Shown: positions 1 through 7,603, numbered from the stretch's first letter. The stretch is DNA of 64,000 bases from Pararhizobium sp. A13 (GCF_040126305.1 NZ_CP149510.1:293001-357000), one strand, 5' to 3'. The notes: generated from the sequence alone by a model not told the origin. Made by a program: numbers and translations.

Positions 1-87
1 TGTCTTCACCGGATATTTACTCGCATGCGGTTTCATGAAGTTACCGCTATTCCCGACATCGACACGTAAGGTGCAACGGCTTTATCC

Positions 88-450
88 ATGAGTCCAAAAA
101 TTCTCCTCGCCGAAGACGATAACGACATGCGCCGCTTCCTGGTGAAAGCCCTGGAAAAGGCCGGCTACAAGGTGTTGTCCTTCGACAATGGCGCAAGCGC
201 CTACGACCGACTGCGCGAAGAACCGTTCTCGCTCCTTCTGACCGACATCGTCATGCCCGAAATGGACGGCATCGAGCTTGCCCGCCGGGCGACCGAACTC
301 GATCCGGATCTGAAAGTGATGTTCATCACCGGCTTCGCCGCCGTCGCACTGAACCCCGATTCGAAGGCTCCGAAGGACGCGAAGGTGCTGTCCAAACCGT
401 TCCACCTGCGCGATCTTGTCGATGAAGTGAACAAGATGTTGGCGGCTTGA
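88..450 (+). CDS. cpdR: CpdR-type response regulator (receiver domain only)
   Basis: A 120-residue protein consisting of a single CheY-like receiver domain with no output domain. The acidic pocket (Glu9, Asp10, Asp11), the phospho-acceptor Asp53 in TDIVMPEMDG, the ITG switch threonine and the SKPF lysine motif are all visible. In Caulobacter and rhizobia, CpdR is the end of the CckA-ChpT phosphorelay; unphosphorylated CpdR acts as an adaptor that places ClpXP at the pole and promotes degradation of cell-cycle proteins. The assignment rests on length, the overall sequence and the KMLAA C-terminus. Another stand-alone receiver is possible but less likely. No strong Shine-Dalgarno sequence is seen right before the ATG. 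A tRNA-Val gene follows 108 bases downstream. Confidence 0.85.
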   Translation: MSPKILLAEDDNDMRRFLVKALEKAGYKVLSFDNGASAYDRLREEPFSLLLTDIVMPEMDGIELARRATELDPDLKVMFITGFAAVALNPDSKAPKDAKVLSKPFHLRDLVDEVNKMLAA

Positions 451-558
451 GGCCCGGTTTGCAAGGCGTCCAACGGGTCGCGAAACTTCCTGTCAAAAAG
501 CCGATAAAAGCCTATTGACGCCACAAGAGGTTTTGTGATCTATGCGCCGACATCGGAT

Positions 559-633
<75 letters not shown>

Positions 634-652
634 TCCAGTTTCTAGATGTATC

Positions 653-682
653 AAGGGCTTAGCGAGAGATCGCTGAGCCCTT
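653..682. terminator. 13-bp hairpin downstream of tRNA-Val
   Basis: Bases 653-665 pair with 670-682 through a GAGA tetraloop, giving a 13-bp stem with one G-T pair. There is no clear T tract on either side. It lies 20 bases after the tRNA and overlaps the stop of the small minus-strand ORF at 659, so it could end transcripts from both sides. Confidence 0.5.
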
Positions 683-925
683 CGCACATTTCCCGGTGGG
701 TTCGATGAACCAATCTTCGCATTTATCGTTACGATCGCGGTGATCGTCGGGTTCTCTCACGCTTGCCCACCGTTCACCTAGCGACGCTTCAAGATACCTG
801 CCTGCCTTTGTAATGCCCCGTGTCTTTGTGGTCGCGGCCTTGGTACGCTTTGTTTCTCGCTTGACTGCTGCGCGCATCAAACTCTTGCCGGCACTGACCA
901 TGGGAAACTCGCAGGGAGTAGCCAT
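659..925 (-). CDS. small basic hypothetical protein
   Basis: A possible 88-residue protein, rich in Lys, Arg and Thr in its first half (KRETKRTKAATTKTRG) and acidic later (REPDDHRDRNDKCEDWF). I do not recognise a family. The amino-acid composition looks like a real gene rather than a shadow, and nothing else occupies this stretch. No good Shine-Dalgarno sequence precedes the ATG at 925; an internal ATG eight codons later is an alternative start. The stop codon sits inside the hairpin at 653-682. Low to moderate confidence. Confidence 0.4.
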   Translation of the reverse strand: MATPCEFPMVSAGKSLMRAAVKRETKRTKAATTKTRGITKAGRYLEASLGERWASVREPDDHRDRNDKCEDWFIEPTGKCAKGSAISR

Positions 926-975
926 TTATCGGGCTTTGGCGGAAACAGAGAACCCGCCACCAAAAAGGTGACGGG

Positions 976-1062
976 ATGCTAAATAGCCTCGCAGATACAG
1001 AGCAACTCAAAATCTACTTACAAGCCAATAATGCTTTCGCTGTAAAAGCCGAGCCGGTTTAG
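976..1062 (+). CDS. candidate 28-residue micro-ORF
   Basis: ATG at 976 is preceded by AAGGTGACGGG, a good Shine-Dalgarno match. The reading frame runs 28 codons to TAG at 1060-1062. The product (starting MLNSLADTEQLKIYLQ) has a mixed, soluble, possibly helical composition. It lies at the edge of an AT-rich stretch inside the accessory region after tRNA-Val. A frame this short can occur by chance, so this is only a candidate. Confidence 0.25.
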   Translation: MLNSLADTEQLKIYLQANNAFAVKAEPV

Positions 1063-1291
1063 AGTATGGCAACGGCGAAATAGAATTAGACTATGCTAAT
1101 AAAATAATCGATCGCCAAATTTGGGAGTGCTTATGTCAATTCAGGGGTGATGGCATTCTGTGGCTGAATACAAATTTAATGTTTGCTAATCCAATTGGGA
1201 GCGCGCACTGTGGTGTTGTCGATAGCCAACAAAACGGGCGCTGTCGCCTAAGGGTTCATTACCCTGCCCCAATCGATAAGGAGGACGCTTG
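1063..1291. other. AT-rich intergenic stretch
   Basis: By inspection this stretch is much richer in A and T than the rest of the window (for example TGCTAATAAAATAATCG and ACAAATTTAATGTTTGC). No ORF of useful length is seen on either strand. The base composition suggests acquired DNA or a regulatory region for the small membrane protein that follows at 1292. Confidence 0.5.
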
Positions 1292-1438
1292 ATGTCTTCC
1301 ATTCTCAAAATCCACTCTCTGGGAAATCTGGGCAGTTTCGTTCGCCGGTTTCGATATGTCGACTTCCTGATCAGATCGAGTCCGGCACTGAGCCTGGCCT
1401 TTTTAGCCTACATCACGTTTGGGGACTACCTTTGGTAG
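1292..1438 (+). CDS. 48-residue predicted small membrane protein
   Basis: ATG at 1292 lies seven bases after a near-perfect Shine-Dalgarno sequence, TAAGGAGG (1277-1284). The 48-residue product has a basic N-terminal half (VRRFRY, then LIRSS) and a hydrophobic C-terminal segment, about residues 31-48 (LSLAFLAYITFG followed by DYLW), consistent with one membrane-spanning helix. I do not recognise the family. The strong ribosome-binding site and the hydrophobic profile support a real gene. The next gene starts 55 bases later on the same strand. Confidence 0.55.
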   Translation: MSSILKIHSLGNLGSFVRRFRYVDFLIRSSPALSLAFLAYITFGDYLW

Positions 1439-1493
1439 ATCAACGAACGGCGGCTATTGACGCGACCGCTTTGAAACCCACGCAAGGGAAACG

Positions 1494-1772
1494 ATGACGA
1501 TCATGCTGACGCGGACGACACACCGAACCATTCATTTCAACGCACCGGCATCGCTGGACGGTCTCGATCTTCCACTGGCACCCGGCGACTATCAGGTGAA
1601 TGAAGACGAAGAATTGATTGAGGGTCTCTCCTGGCTCGCCTATCGCCGCGTCGCTACTTTCATCACCGTACCGGCGACGCCGGAAAATGGCCACGTTTCC
1701 CGCATGCTTCCGATCGATGCCGAGGCGCTCGAAGAAATGCTCCGGCGTGATGGCATTGGCGATGGACGATAG
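1494..1772 (+). CDS. hypothetical protein, 92 residues
   Basis: A small acidic protein of 92 residues with no signal peptide or membrane segment. The central part (PLAPGDYQVNEDEELIEGLS) and a C-terminal helix (PIDAEALEEMLRRD) look like a folded soluble protein. I do not recognise a named family. A second small gene follows after 17 bases, so the two are probably cotranscribed. The start chosen is the ATG at 1494; ATG at 1503 (MLTRTTHRT) is an alternative, and neither has a clear Shine-Dalgarno sequence. Confidence 0.65.
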   Translation: MTIMLTRTTHRTIHFNAPASLDGLDLPLAPGDYQVNEDEELIEGLSWLAYRRVATFITVPATPENGHVSRMLPIDAEALEEMLRRDGIGDGR

Positions 1773-1789
1773 CAGATAGGCAGGTGCGC

Positions 1790-1999
1790 ATGGCCCATCA
1801 CAAATTTGCAATCGGCGCAGAGGTTCGGCTGATAAGCCGAACTGGGCTCTCCCCGGCCGCGGCCGAGACGTATCGGGTCATAACTCTTCTCCCGATAATG
1901 GATCTTTCTCCCCAGTATCGCCTTCGCAACGACGAACTGGGGCAAGAGCGGGTATCCAAGGAGGACAATTTGAGCGCCGTCGCGGAAAGCCGTCTTTAG
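1790..1999 (+). CDS. hypothetical protein, 69 residues
   Basis: A 69-residue soluble protein beginning MAHHKFAIGAEVRLI. The N-terminal part could be a small beta-barrel, and the segment QYRLRNDELGQERVSKE reads like an SH3-like or repeat-type small protein, but no family is recognised. An AGGTG element lies just upstream of ATG 1790; ATG 1784 would add two residues. It is 17 bases downstream of the 92-residue gene and likely in the same transcript. Confidence 0.6.
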   Translation: MAHHKFAIGAEVRLISRTGLSPAAAETYRVITLLPIMDLSPQYRLRNDELGQERVSKEDNLSAVAESRL

Positions 2000-2304
2000 A
2001 CGATTATCGGGCCATTTACGAATACACCGCCACTTTCGCGGCAGGCCCACCATCCGGTTCCTTCGCTCAATGTTTCTGGCTCCTTCGGGAGCCTTTTACA
2101 TATTTGCCGGTAGTGCCTTATCAGGCATGTTCAACGCGCCTGCCGTATCGCCCTGAATGATATCGACAAGAACTGCTCCCATCTGGGACACGATTTATCC
2201 TTTGCTAAGGACATCATCGTTTCAGGCATTCTTGACTCTTCTCATCAATATTGGGCGATCTATAGTCTCTACTAGCCGCATGATGCGGCCGAATGGAGAG
2301 CATG
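2000..2304. other. intergenic stretch without a supported gene
   Basis: About 300 bases between two small genes. A forward frame of 60 codons exists (2157-2339), but it overlaps the next gene out of frame and its composition is not convincing. TTGACT at 2232 and TATAGT at 2261 resemble promoter elements, but the 23-base spacing is too long for a normal promoter. Nothing else is seen. Confidence 0.4.
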
Positions 2305-2493
2305 ATGCCCAAAACCGTGGCCAAGAAATTAGCCGCTGATCCAAGCGTCGGGACCGAAGAATTGGAGGCGGCAGTAGATTATATGAGAGAAAAGCTTATT
2401 GAAGCCGCCCACAGGAACGCCCCGGCGCCTTTTCTTACTTATCGCAACAAAATGATATTTGAGACGACGTTGAAAATTCGGCAGAGCAGATAA
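2305..2493 (+). CDS. hypothetical protein, 62 residues
   Basis: A small, mostly helical, soluble protein of about 62 residues (MPKTVAKKLAADPSVG..., VDYMREKLIEAAHRN). No family is recognised. ATG 2305 is preferred because GGAG at 2295-2298 is six bases upstream; ATG 2293 and ATG 2302 are in-frame alternatives. It sits alone in the accessory region after tRNA-Val. Composition favours a real gene. Confidence 0.5.
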   Translation: MPKTVAKKLAADPSVGTEELEAAVDYMREKLIEAAHRNAPAPFLTYRNKMIFETTLKIRQSR

Positions 2494-2812
2494 TCTGCCG
2501 TTCTTAGCACAAGCAAAAAGAGACTCCAGGATGATGGATATGGTCTGCGCCTAGTCCCGCACGCCAGATCGTCACGCGTTCAGCCCTGCGCAGGCCGCCG
2601 TTCGATTGTGGGCCCCACAGCCGAGCGGCGGTCTCGCGTGATGATCACGTCATCGGGTCAAGCCCGCCGGATAGCCGGCTGGCGGCTCCAACTGCGCCGT
2701 CGGCACGTCGCCGGTTGACTTTGCCGTTTCCCACCCGGATCATGTTACGGAGTTTGCCAGCCCCGTTGAGCACCACCCCCGATTGAGGCTGCGCCTGCCA
2801 GGACATCTCCCG
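2494..2812. other. intergenic stretch without a supported gene
   Basis: A GC-rich stretch of about 320 bases between two small hypothetical genes. No frame on either strand gives a convincing protein, and no clear terminator or tRNA-like fold was noticed. It may be the decayed remains of a gene or of a mobile element, but nothing in the sequence proves this. Confidence 0.35.
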
Positions 2813-3001
2813 ATGAACGAACCCCGCTACGGCCTGCGCCAGGAGAAGAACGGCACCTGGACCGTCCTGGATGTCATTACCAGCCTGCCTGCGGCATCGG
2901 ATGGGCGGGATCTGACCGGCCTCGACCGCGACGATGCCAAGGATATCGCCGATGCGCTGAACCGGGACTATCTCGCCGGCCGCGAAAGTCCGCTGGTTTG
3001 A
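2813..3001 (+). CDS. hypothetical protein, 62 residues
   Basis: A 62-residue acidic protein starting MNEPRYGLRQEKNGTW, with an aspartate-rich helix (DRDDAKDIADALNRDYL) near the C-terminus. It reads like the short soluble proteins often found scattered in rhizobial genomes, but the family is not recognised. Start chosen at ATG 2813 because the residues before it (from 2783) look non-coding; no Shine-Dalgarno sequence is evident. It has no clear operon partner. Confidence 0.6.
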   Translation: MNEPRYGLRQEKNGTWTVLDVITSLPAASDGRDLTGLDRDDAKDIADALNRDYLAGRESPLV

Positions 3002-3026
3002 GGGTTCCGTCCCGCCTTTTGGCAGT

Positions 3027-3406
3027 TCATCGCCTTTTCGCCTGGGACGGGGGCACGCGGGACGAAGCCGCCCTTGCCTTCACGCGTTCGCGCGGAGACC
3101 GGTCGCGTGCTCTCTGCCTCAATGGAGGCGCGTTCGCGCCTGCCACATCGTCAAGCAGCCAACTGCCGCTGCCGAGAAGGAACAGGAAAAGCACATAGGT
3201 CGCGTTCCAGAAGTGAACCGTCTCCATCCGACAAGAAAATACCCCGTCATCACGATCAGGTAAGCGGTCCTGTAGCGCACGCGTTGCTCGTCAGTTTCCT
3301 TTCTGAACGCGATGCATGTGAACAGGGTCAGGAAACCGCCGGTCAAGGCAGCCGCCGCCGGGATGCCAAACAACAACGTCATCGGCACGAAGCATCCCCC
3401 TGGCAT
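3027..3406 (-). pseudogene. small membrane protein gene, apparently frameshifted
   Basis: Read from 3406 or 3382, the minus strand encodes a hydrophobic protein with two likely membrane segments (TLLFGIPAAAALTGGFLTLF and YRTAYLIVMTGYFLVG) separated by a charged loop, FRKETDEQRVRYR. At about 3225 the protein-like signal jumps to another frame, where a third hydrophobic segment (VHFWNATYVLFLFLLGSGSW) continues to 3027. This pattern suggests one three-helix membrane protein broken by a frameshift. The family is not recognised. The start lies immediately after the terminator at 3408-3439. The call depends on reading hydrophobicity across frames and is tentative. Confidence 0.35.
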
Positions 3407-3407
3407 T

Positions 3408-3439
3408 AAAAAAGGCCCCTCCACGTTGCCGTAGAGGGG
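3408..3439 (-). terminator. strong Rho-independent terminator, minus strand
   Basis: On the minus strand, bases 3439-3430 (CCCCTCTACG) pair with 3425-3416 (CGTGGAGGGG) around a GCAA tetraloop, giving a 10-bp stem with one T-G pair, followed two bases later by six Ts (3413-3408). It can only end transcripts coming from the right (from about 3800 towards 3408), where no protein gene is seen on this strand. Confidence 0.75.
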
Positions 3440-3545
3440 ACTTGAAAATGCCTAGGTGATGAAATCGCCGGCCTGCAAAGTGTCCAGCGCCGGCAGTAGA
3501 GAATGAAACGCCTGACCGCGCATCCCCCAAATGGGGTAGACGGAC
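3408..3545 (-). ncRNA. candidate small RNA upstream of ilvD
   Basis: The strong terminator at 3408-3439 has no protein gene in front of it. Reading the minus strand from about 3545, there are two further hairpins: CCCC-ATTT-GGGG near 3534-3523, and a stem GCCGGC with an inner CTG/CAG pair near 3493-3467. Two hairpins plus a terminal hairpin and U tract is the usual plan of a trans-acting small RNA in Rhizobiales. No clean promoter was found, so the 5' end is a guess. It could instead be a leader or attenuator for the membrane ORF that begins at 3406. Confidence 0.4.
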
Positions 3546-3834
3546 GCTGTTTTTCTTCAAAATCAAAAGGTTGAGAGAACGGGCCTGGCCGACAGGCCCG
3601 GCGAAGCCGACAAAGCGGCGCGAAACCGCTAGTCCCTGCCGCCGTCTGCAGCAGTACCCCGCTCGTCTCCCGCGCGGCGAGGGCGCAAACCCGCGCCACC
3701 GCGTCGAAAAAACACGAAATATTGTTACGAAAATCGTGACGCGGGCGCAGTTTTGCGATAGGAACCGCTGCAATTGCGAGCCCTGCTCCCCACATCCGCC
3801 GTTACCCCAGGCTTAACGTTCAAGGAAGACGTCC

Positions 3835-5676
3835 ATGCCCGCCTATCGCTCCCGCACCACCACCCACGGCCGCAACATGGCCGGCGCTCGCGGCCTGTGG
3901 CGCGCAACGGGCATGAAGGACAGCGATTTCGGCAAGCCGATCATCGCCGTGGTGAACTCGTTCACGCAGTTCGTGCCGGGCCACGTTCACCTCAAGGATC
4001 TCGGCCAGCTGGTTGCGCGCGAGATCGAGGCGAATGGCGGCGTCGCCAAGGAATTCAACACGATTGCCGTCGATGACGGCATCGCCATGGGCCATGACGG
4101 CATGCTCTATTCGCTGCCGTCGCGCGAACTGATCGCCGATAGCGTCGAATATATGGTCAACGCCCACTGCGCCGACGCCATGGTCTGCATCTCCAACTGC
4201 GACAAGATCACGCCCGGCATGCTGATGGCGTCGCTGCGTCTCAACATTCCGGTCATCTTCGTCTCCGGCGGCCCGATGGAGGCCGGCAAGGTCGTGCTCT
4301 CCGACGGCAAGATCCATGCGCTCGACCTGGTCGACGCCATGGTTGCCGCCGCCGACGACAAGGTCTCGGACGAGGACGTCAAAATCATCGAGCGCTCCGC
4401 CTGCCCGACCTGCGGCTCCTGCTCGGGCATGTTCACCGCCAATTCGATGAACTGTCTGACCGAGGCGCTCGGCCTGTCGCTGCCGGGCAACGGCTCGACG
4501 CTCGCCACCCATTCCGACCGCGAAAAGCTGTTCCTGCGCGCCGGCAGGGAGATCGTCTCGCTCGCCAAACGCTATTACGAAGCAGAAGACGTCACCGCCC
4601 TGCCCCGCACGATCGCGAGCAAAGGCGCATTCGAAAACGCCATGGCGCTCGATATCGCCATGGGCGGCTCGACCAACACCGTCCTGCATATCTTGGCCGC
4701 CGCCCACGAAGGTGAAGTCGATTTCACCATGGACGACATCGACCGGCTGTCGCGCAAGGTGCCGTGCCTCTCCAAGGTGGCACCGGCCAAGGCCGACGTG
4801 CACATGGAAGACGTGCACCGCGCCGGCGGCATCATGGCGATCCTCGGCGAACTCGATCGGGCGGGCCTGTTGAACAGGGACCTGCCGACGGTTCATTCGA
4901 AGACGCTCGCCGACGCGCTGGCCACCTGGGATATCGCCGTCACCGATAACCCGGCAGCGCTCGAGCTGTTCAGCGCCGCCCCCGGCGGCGTACCGACGCA
5001 GGTCGCCTTCAGCCAGAGCGCCCGCTGGAAGGAGCTCGATCTCGACCGCGAAAAGGGCGTCATCCGCGACGCCCAGCATCCCTTCTCTAAGGACGGCGGT
5101 CTTGCTGTCCTCAAGGGCAACATCGCGCTCAACGGCTGCATCGTGAAGACCGCCGGTGTCGATGAATCGATCCTGAAATTCTCAGGCCCCGCCCGCGTCT
5201 TCGAAAGCCAGGACGCTTCGGTCAAGGCGATCCTTGCCAACGAGGTCAAGGCCGGCGACGTCGTCGTCATCCGCTACGAAGGCCCGAAGGGCGGACCGGG
5301 CATGCAGGAAATGCTTTATCCGACCAGCTACCTGAAGTCGAAAGGCCTCGGAAAGGCCTGCGCGCTGATCACCGACGGCCGTTTCTCCGGCGGCACCTCG
5401 GGTCTCTCCATCGGCCACGTTTCGCCGGAAGCCGCCAATGGCGGCCTGATCGGCATTGTCCGCGAAGGCGACATGATCGACATCGACATCCCCAACCGGA
5501 CGATCTCGCTACGCGTCGACGAGGCCGAAATCGCCGCCCGCCGCACTGAGCAGGACGCCAAGGGCTGGAAGCCGGTCGAGCAGCGCAAGCGCAAGGTGAC
5601 GACCGCGCTGAAAGCCTATGCCGCCTTCGCCACGTCCGCCGATCGCGGCGCTGTCCGCGACCTCGGCGATCTCTAA
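3835..5676 (+). CDS. ilvD: dihydroxy-acid dehydratase
   Basis: A full-length 613-residue dihydroxy-acid dehydratase, which converts 2,3-dihydroxy-isovalerate and its homologue into the 2-keto acids of valine, leucine and isoleucine biosynthesis. The iron-sulfur and substrate motifs are present: [34 protein letters not shown], and the C-terminal [14 protein letters not shown] with the catalytic serine region. AAGGAAG lies eight bases before the ATG. It stands alone with no other ilv gene beside it. The 300 bases upstream contain the hairpin CGGGCCTG/CAGGCCCG (3580-3600) and possibly a minus-strand small RNA. Confidence 0.97.
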   Translation: MPAYRSRTTTHGRNMAGARGLWRATGMKDSDFGKPIIAVVNSFTQFVPGHVHLKDLGQLVAREIEANGGVAKEFNTIAVDDGIAMGHDGMLYSLPSRELIADSVEYMVNAHCADAMVCISNCDKITPGMLMASLRLNIPVIFVSGGPMEAGKVVLSDGKIHALDLVDAMVAAADDKVSDEDVKIIERSACPTCGSCSGMFTANSMNCLTEALGLSLPGNGSTLATHSDREKLFLRAGREIVSLAKRYYEAEDVTALPRTIASKGAFENAMALDIAMGGSTNTVLHILAAAHEGEVDFTMDDIDRLSRKVPCLSKVAPAKADVHMEDVHRAGGIMAILGELDRAGLLNRDLPTVHSKTLADALATWDIAVTDNPAALELFSAAPGGVPTQVAFSQSARWKELDLDREKGVIRDAQHPFSKDGGLAVLKGNIALNGCIVKTAGVDESILKFSGPARVFESQDASVKAILANEVKAGDVVVIRYEGPKGGPGMQEMLYPTSYLKSKGLGKACALITDGRFSGGTSGLSIGHVSPEAANGGLIGIVREGDMIDIDIPNRTISLRVDEAEIAARRTEQDAKGWKPVEQRKRKVTTALKAYAAFATSADRGAVRDLGDL

Positions 5677-5712
5677 AGAGGTTGAACGCCGTCCCCCCCG
5701 GAAAGGCGCAAC

Positions 5713-6010
5713 TTGACGATCGATCCCCGGAGCGGCCTGTTGACAGAACAACACTCAACCGTTCTCGGGGACGAATATGACGACGCGCTCCGTGGCGCAG
5801 TGCTGATGGTTCTGCTTGAGATGGGGTGGATCTGACGGACAAGTCCTGTTCCGTCGCCGGCTCGCAAATGCTCGAGGTCATCGACTTCCAGCTGGACGGC
5901 GCGCTCCTCCGGATAGACGCCGAGACCTATATGGGCCTGTCGATCACCGGCCCGCGCTCCACGGTCGCCGAGATCGAACCGCGGCTCTGGAACGGCGGGC
6001 GGTCAACGCC
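5713..6010 (+). pseudogene. small hypothetical gene with apparent frameshift
   Basis: A TTG start at 5713 preceded by GGAAAGG opens a frame of 40 codons (ending LMVLLEMGWI, stop at 5833-5835). A second frame overlaps it from GTG 5826 and reads DLTDKSCSVAGSQMLEVI and then FQLDGALLRIDAETYMGL. Both parts look like real protein, and together they make one continuous small protein if the frame shifts around the GGGG run at 5823-5826. The second frame has no natural stop before it runs antisense into the next gene, so the 3' end is also decayed or shifted. Family unknown. Confidence 0.4.
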
Positions 6011-6039
6011 GGCGCTCCTTGAGCCCTCGCGCAAGCTCG

Positions 6040-6444
6040 CTACATATGTCGCGTTTCCGCTGGTTCATTCCACCAGTTGTTGTGCAGGCCGTCCATATAC
6101 TGGACCGGCAAGGATGCCAGCACAGCGGGGTCCATATCGTCCAGGCAAGCGATATTGACGGAAACGAAGGCGCCGCCGATCTCCTCGACATAACCGTGGC
6201 CATAGGGCGCGACGCCGCAAACGAGGCAGAACCGATGATGGCCGCTCATCGTCCCGAACTGGTAGTCACCGATGCCTGCCTCCTCGCACAACAGGCGGAA
6301 GTCCTCCGGCTTCACGTTCGCACCCCAGTACCGCCGCTTGGAGCAGATGGAGCAATTGCACCGGCTCGTACCCGCCTCAAGATCGATATCAGCTTCAAAT
6401 CGAATGCGGCCGCAATGGCAGCTTCCCTTGTAGGTCATTTTCAT
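6040..6444 (-). CDS. GFA-family zinc protein (CENP-V/GFA domain)
   Basis: A 134-residue protein of the GFA family (glutathione-dependent formaldehyde-activating enzyme fold). The zinc ligands are visible: CHCG at the N-terminus, CNCSICS in the middle and CLVCG later. Members of this family bind zinc and some help glutathione react with formaldehyde, but most have no proven function. The gene is divergent from a MarR regulator (start 6529), and two palindromes lie between them, so it is probably controlled by that regulator. Confidence 0.85.
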   Translation of the reverse strand: MKMTYKGSCHCGRIRFEADIDLEAGTSRCNCSICSKRRYWGANVKPEDFRLLCEEAGIGDYQFGTMSGHHRFCLVCGVAPYGHGYVEEIGGAFVSVNIACLDDMDPAVLASLPVQYMDGLHNNWWNEPAETRHM

Positions 6445-6473
6445 CCCGGCTCTCCCTTGCCTGACGCGTCGTA

Positions 6474-6495
6474 ATATGACAACATATTGTCATAT
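6474..6495. promoter_or_regulatory. palindromic operator 1 (GFA/MarR intergenic)
   Basis: An imperfect palindrome with arms ATATGACAA and TTGTCATAT, in the 84-base gap between the divergent GFA and MarR genes. A near-copy lies 16 bases further on. A typical arrangement for MarR binding, with autoregulation and control of the divergent gene; this is inference. Confidence 0.6.
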
Positions 6496-6510
6496 CCGCA
6501 TCCTACAGAA

Positions 6511-6526
6511 TGACAATATGTTGTCA
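6511..6526. promoter_or_regulatory. palindromic operator 2 (GFA/MarR intergenic)
   Basis: TGACAATATGTTGTCA, sharing the TGACAA/TTGTCA arms of operator 1. It ends two bases before the MarR start codon at 6529, leaving no room for a Shine-Dalgarno sequence, so a bound repressor would block transcription or a leaderless start directly. Confidence 0.6.
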
Positions 6527-6528
6527 AT

Positions 6529-6996
6529 ATGAAAAAACCAGACCGTACCGCTGCCGGCGATGCCTTCGCCGCCTTCTCGATCTTAGTTATCCGGCTTGCC
6601 GCACATCTCAGTGCCGAAGGCGATGCGCTCGCAAAACCGAGCGGCCAGACCAGCGCCCGCTGGCAGGTGCTGGCGGCGGCCAGCCATGCCAATATGTCCG
6701 TCGCCGACATCGGCCGCATTCTCGGCCTGGCGCGTCAGGGTGTCCAGCGGATCGCCGATATCCTGGAGGCCGAGGGGCTGGTGCGCTACGAGGAAAATCC
6801 GGCACACCAGCGCGCCAAGCTGCTGCTGTTGACGCCCGAAGGAGAGGCAACGCTGCGCGACATCCAGATGAGGCAGGCCGCCTGGGCGGATGCGCTCGGC
6901 GCCGAATTCGGAGCAGATGATCTGCGTATCACGACCGAAGTCCTTGCCCGGGTGCTGGACGGCCTCGCCCGTCCGAAGGCGAAAACACGTCGCTGA
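6529..6996 (+). CDS. MarR-family transcriptional regulator
   Basis: A 155-residue winged-helix regulator. The recognition helix region reads MSVADIGRILGLARQGVQRI, and the wing is replaced by NPAHQRAKLLLLTPEGEATL, both typical of MarR proteins. It is divergent from the GFA gene, and two TGACAA/TTGTCA palindromes fill the gap. The ATG at 6529 has no Shine-Dalgarno sequence because operator 2 lies directly in front of it, which suggests a leaderless message. It likely represses itself and the GFA gene in response to a small phenolic or electrophilic ligand, but the ligand is not known. Confidence 0.85.
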   Translation: MKKPDRTAAGDAFAAFSILVIRLAAHLSAEGDALAKPSGQTSARWQVLAAASHANMSVADIGRILGLARQGVQRIADILEAEGLVRYEENPAHQRAKLLLLTPEGEATLRDIQMRQAAWADALGAEFGADDLRITTEVLARVLDGLARPKAKTRR

Positions 6997-7133
6997 GCGT
7001 CCGGCTACCCCGCACGGAAACCAGCGGATGCGCCAGTGGATGCTCGCAACGAGGCCGGGGCACCTGCCACCAAAGCGAAAAGGCGCCAGCCAAACCCAGC
7101 GCCCTCTCCACGCAACGGCAGGACCTCCCTGCT

Positions 7134-7532
7134 TCAATTCGCCTGCTGCGGCTCCATATACGCGAGCTCCCAGACATGACCGTCCGGGTCCTGGAAGCTG
7201 CAGCCATACATGAAGCCGTAGTCCATCACCGGCCGCCATTCCTTGCCACCCAGCGAAAGCGCCTTGGCCAGCGTTTCGTCCACCTCCTGGCGGCTCCCGG
7301 CCGACAGCGCCGTCAGCACTTCCGTGGCCTTGCTGGTGTCGCTGATTTCATCGATGATGAATTCCTTGAAGCGTGCCTCATGCATCAGCATGACGAAGAT
7401 ATTTTCCTCGACGATCATGCACAGCGTATCGTCGCTCGAATATTCCGGATTGAAACTGAAACCGAGCCCACTGAAAAATGCTTTCGAACGCGAAACGTCC
7501 TTGACCGGTAGGTTCACAAAAATCATCCGCAT
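7134..7532 (-). CDS. VOC-family (glyoxalase-like) protein
   Basis: A 132-residue single-domain vicinal-oxygen-chelate protein. The start (IFVNLPVKDVSRSKAFFSGL) and the end (FQDPDGHVWELAYMEP) match the two beta-alpha-beta modules of this fold, and the terminal DGHxWE supplies the usual metal-ligand glutamate. Close relatives are annotated as lactoylglutathione-lyase-like or bleomycin-resistance-like, but the substrate cannot be predicted. It is transcribed convergently with the MarR gene before it and lies 71 bases downstream of another MarR gene on the same strand, so the two may be cotranscribed. Confidence 0.85.
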   Translation of the reverse strand: MRMIFVNLPVKDVSRSKAFFSGLGFSFNPEYSSDDTLCMIVEENIFVMLMHEARFKEFIIDEISDTSKATEVLTALSAGSRQEVDETLAKALSLGGKEWRPVMDYGFMYGCSFQDPDGHVWELAYMEPQQAN

Positions 7533-7603
7533 TCGCTCTCTCCTCTTGTTATGGGCCTATTTGTTGGGGATCGTCCGCCTCCTCCGGCGGAAAGAAAAAG
7601 CGC

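Noticed and set aside
2157..2339. 60-codon plus-strand frame
   Set aside because: It overlaps the better-supported 62-residue gene out of frame and lacks a ribosome site.
634..3407. Integrated prophage or integrative element behind tRNA-Val
   Set aside because: No integrase, phage or transposase motif was recognised, and no second copy of the tRNA 3' end was seen. Kept only as a low-confidence island.
3580..3600. Hairpin CGGGCCTG/CAGGCCCG upstream of ilvD as a terminator or attenuator
   Set aside because: No T tract follows on either strand and no leader peptide rich in Leu, Ile or Val is seen before ilvD.
3820..5079. 419-codon minus-strand frame inside ilvD
   Set aside because: It is a shadow of the clearly coding plus-strand ilvD frame; the composition (strings of Ala, Gly, Asp, Val and His) reflects third-position GC bias.
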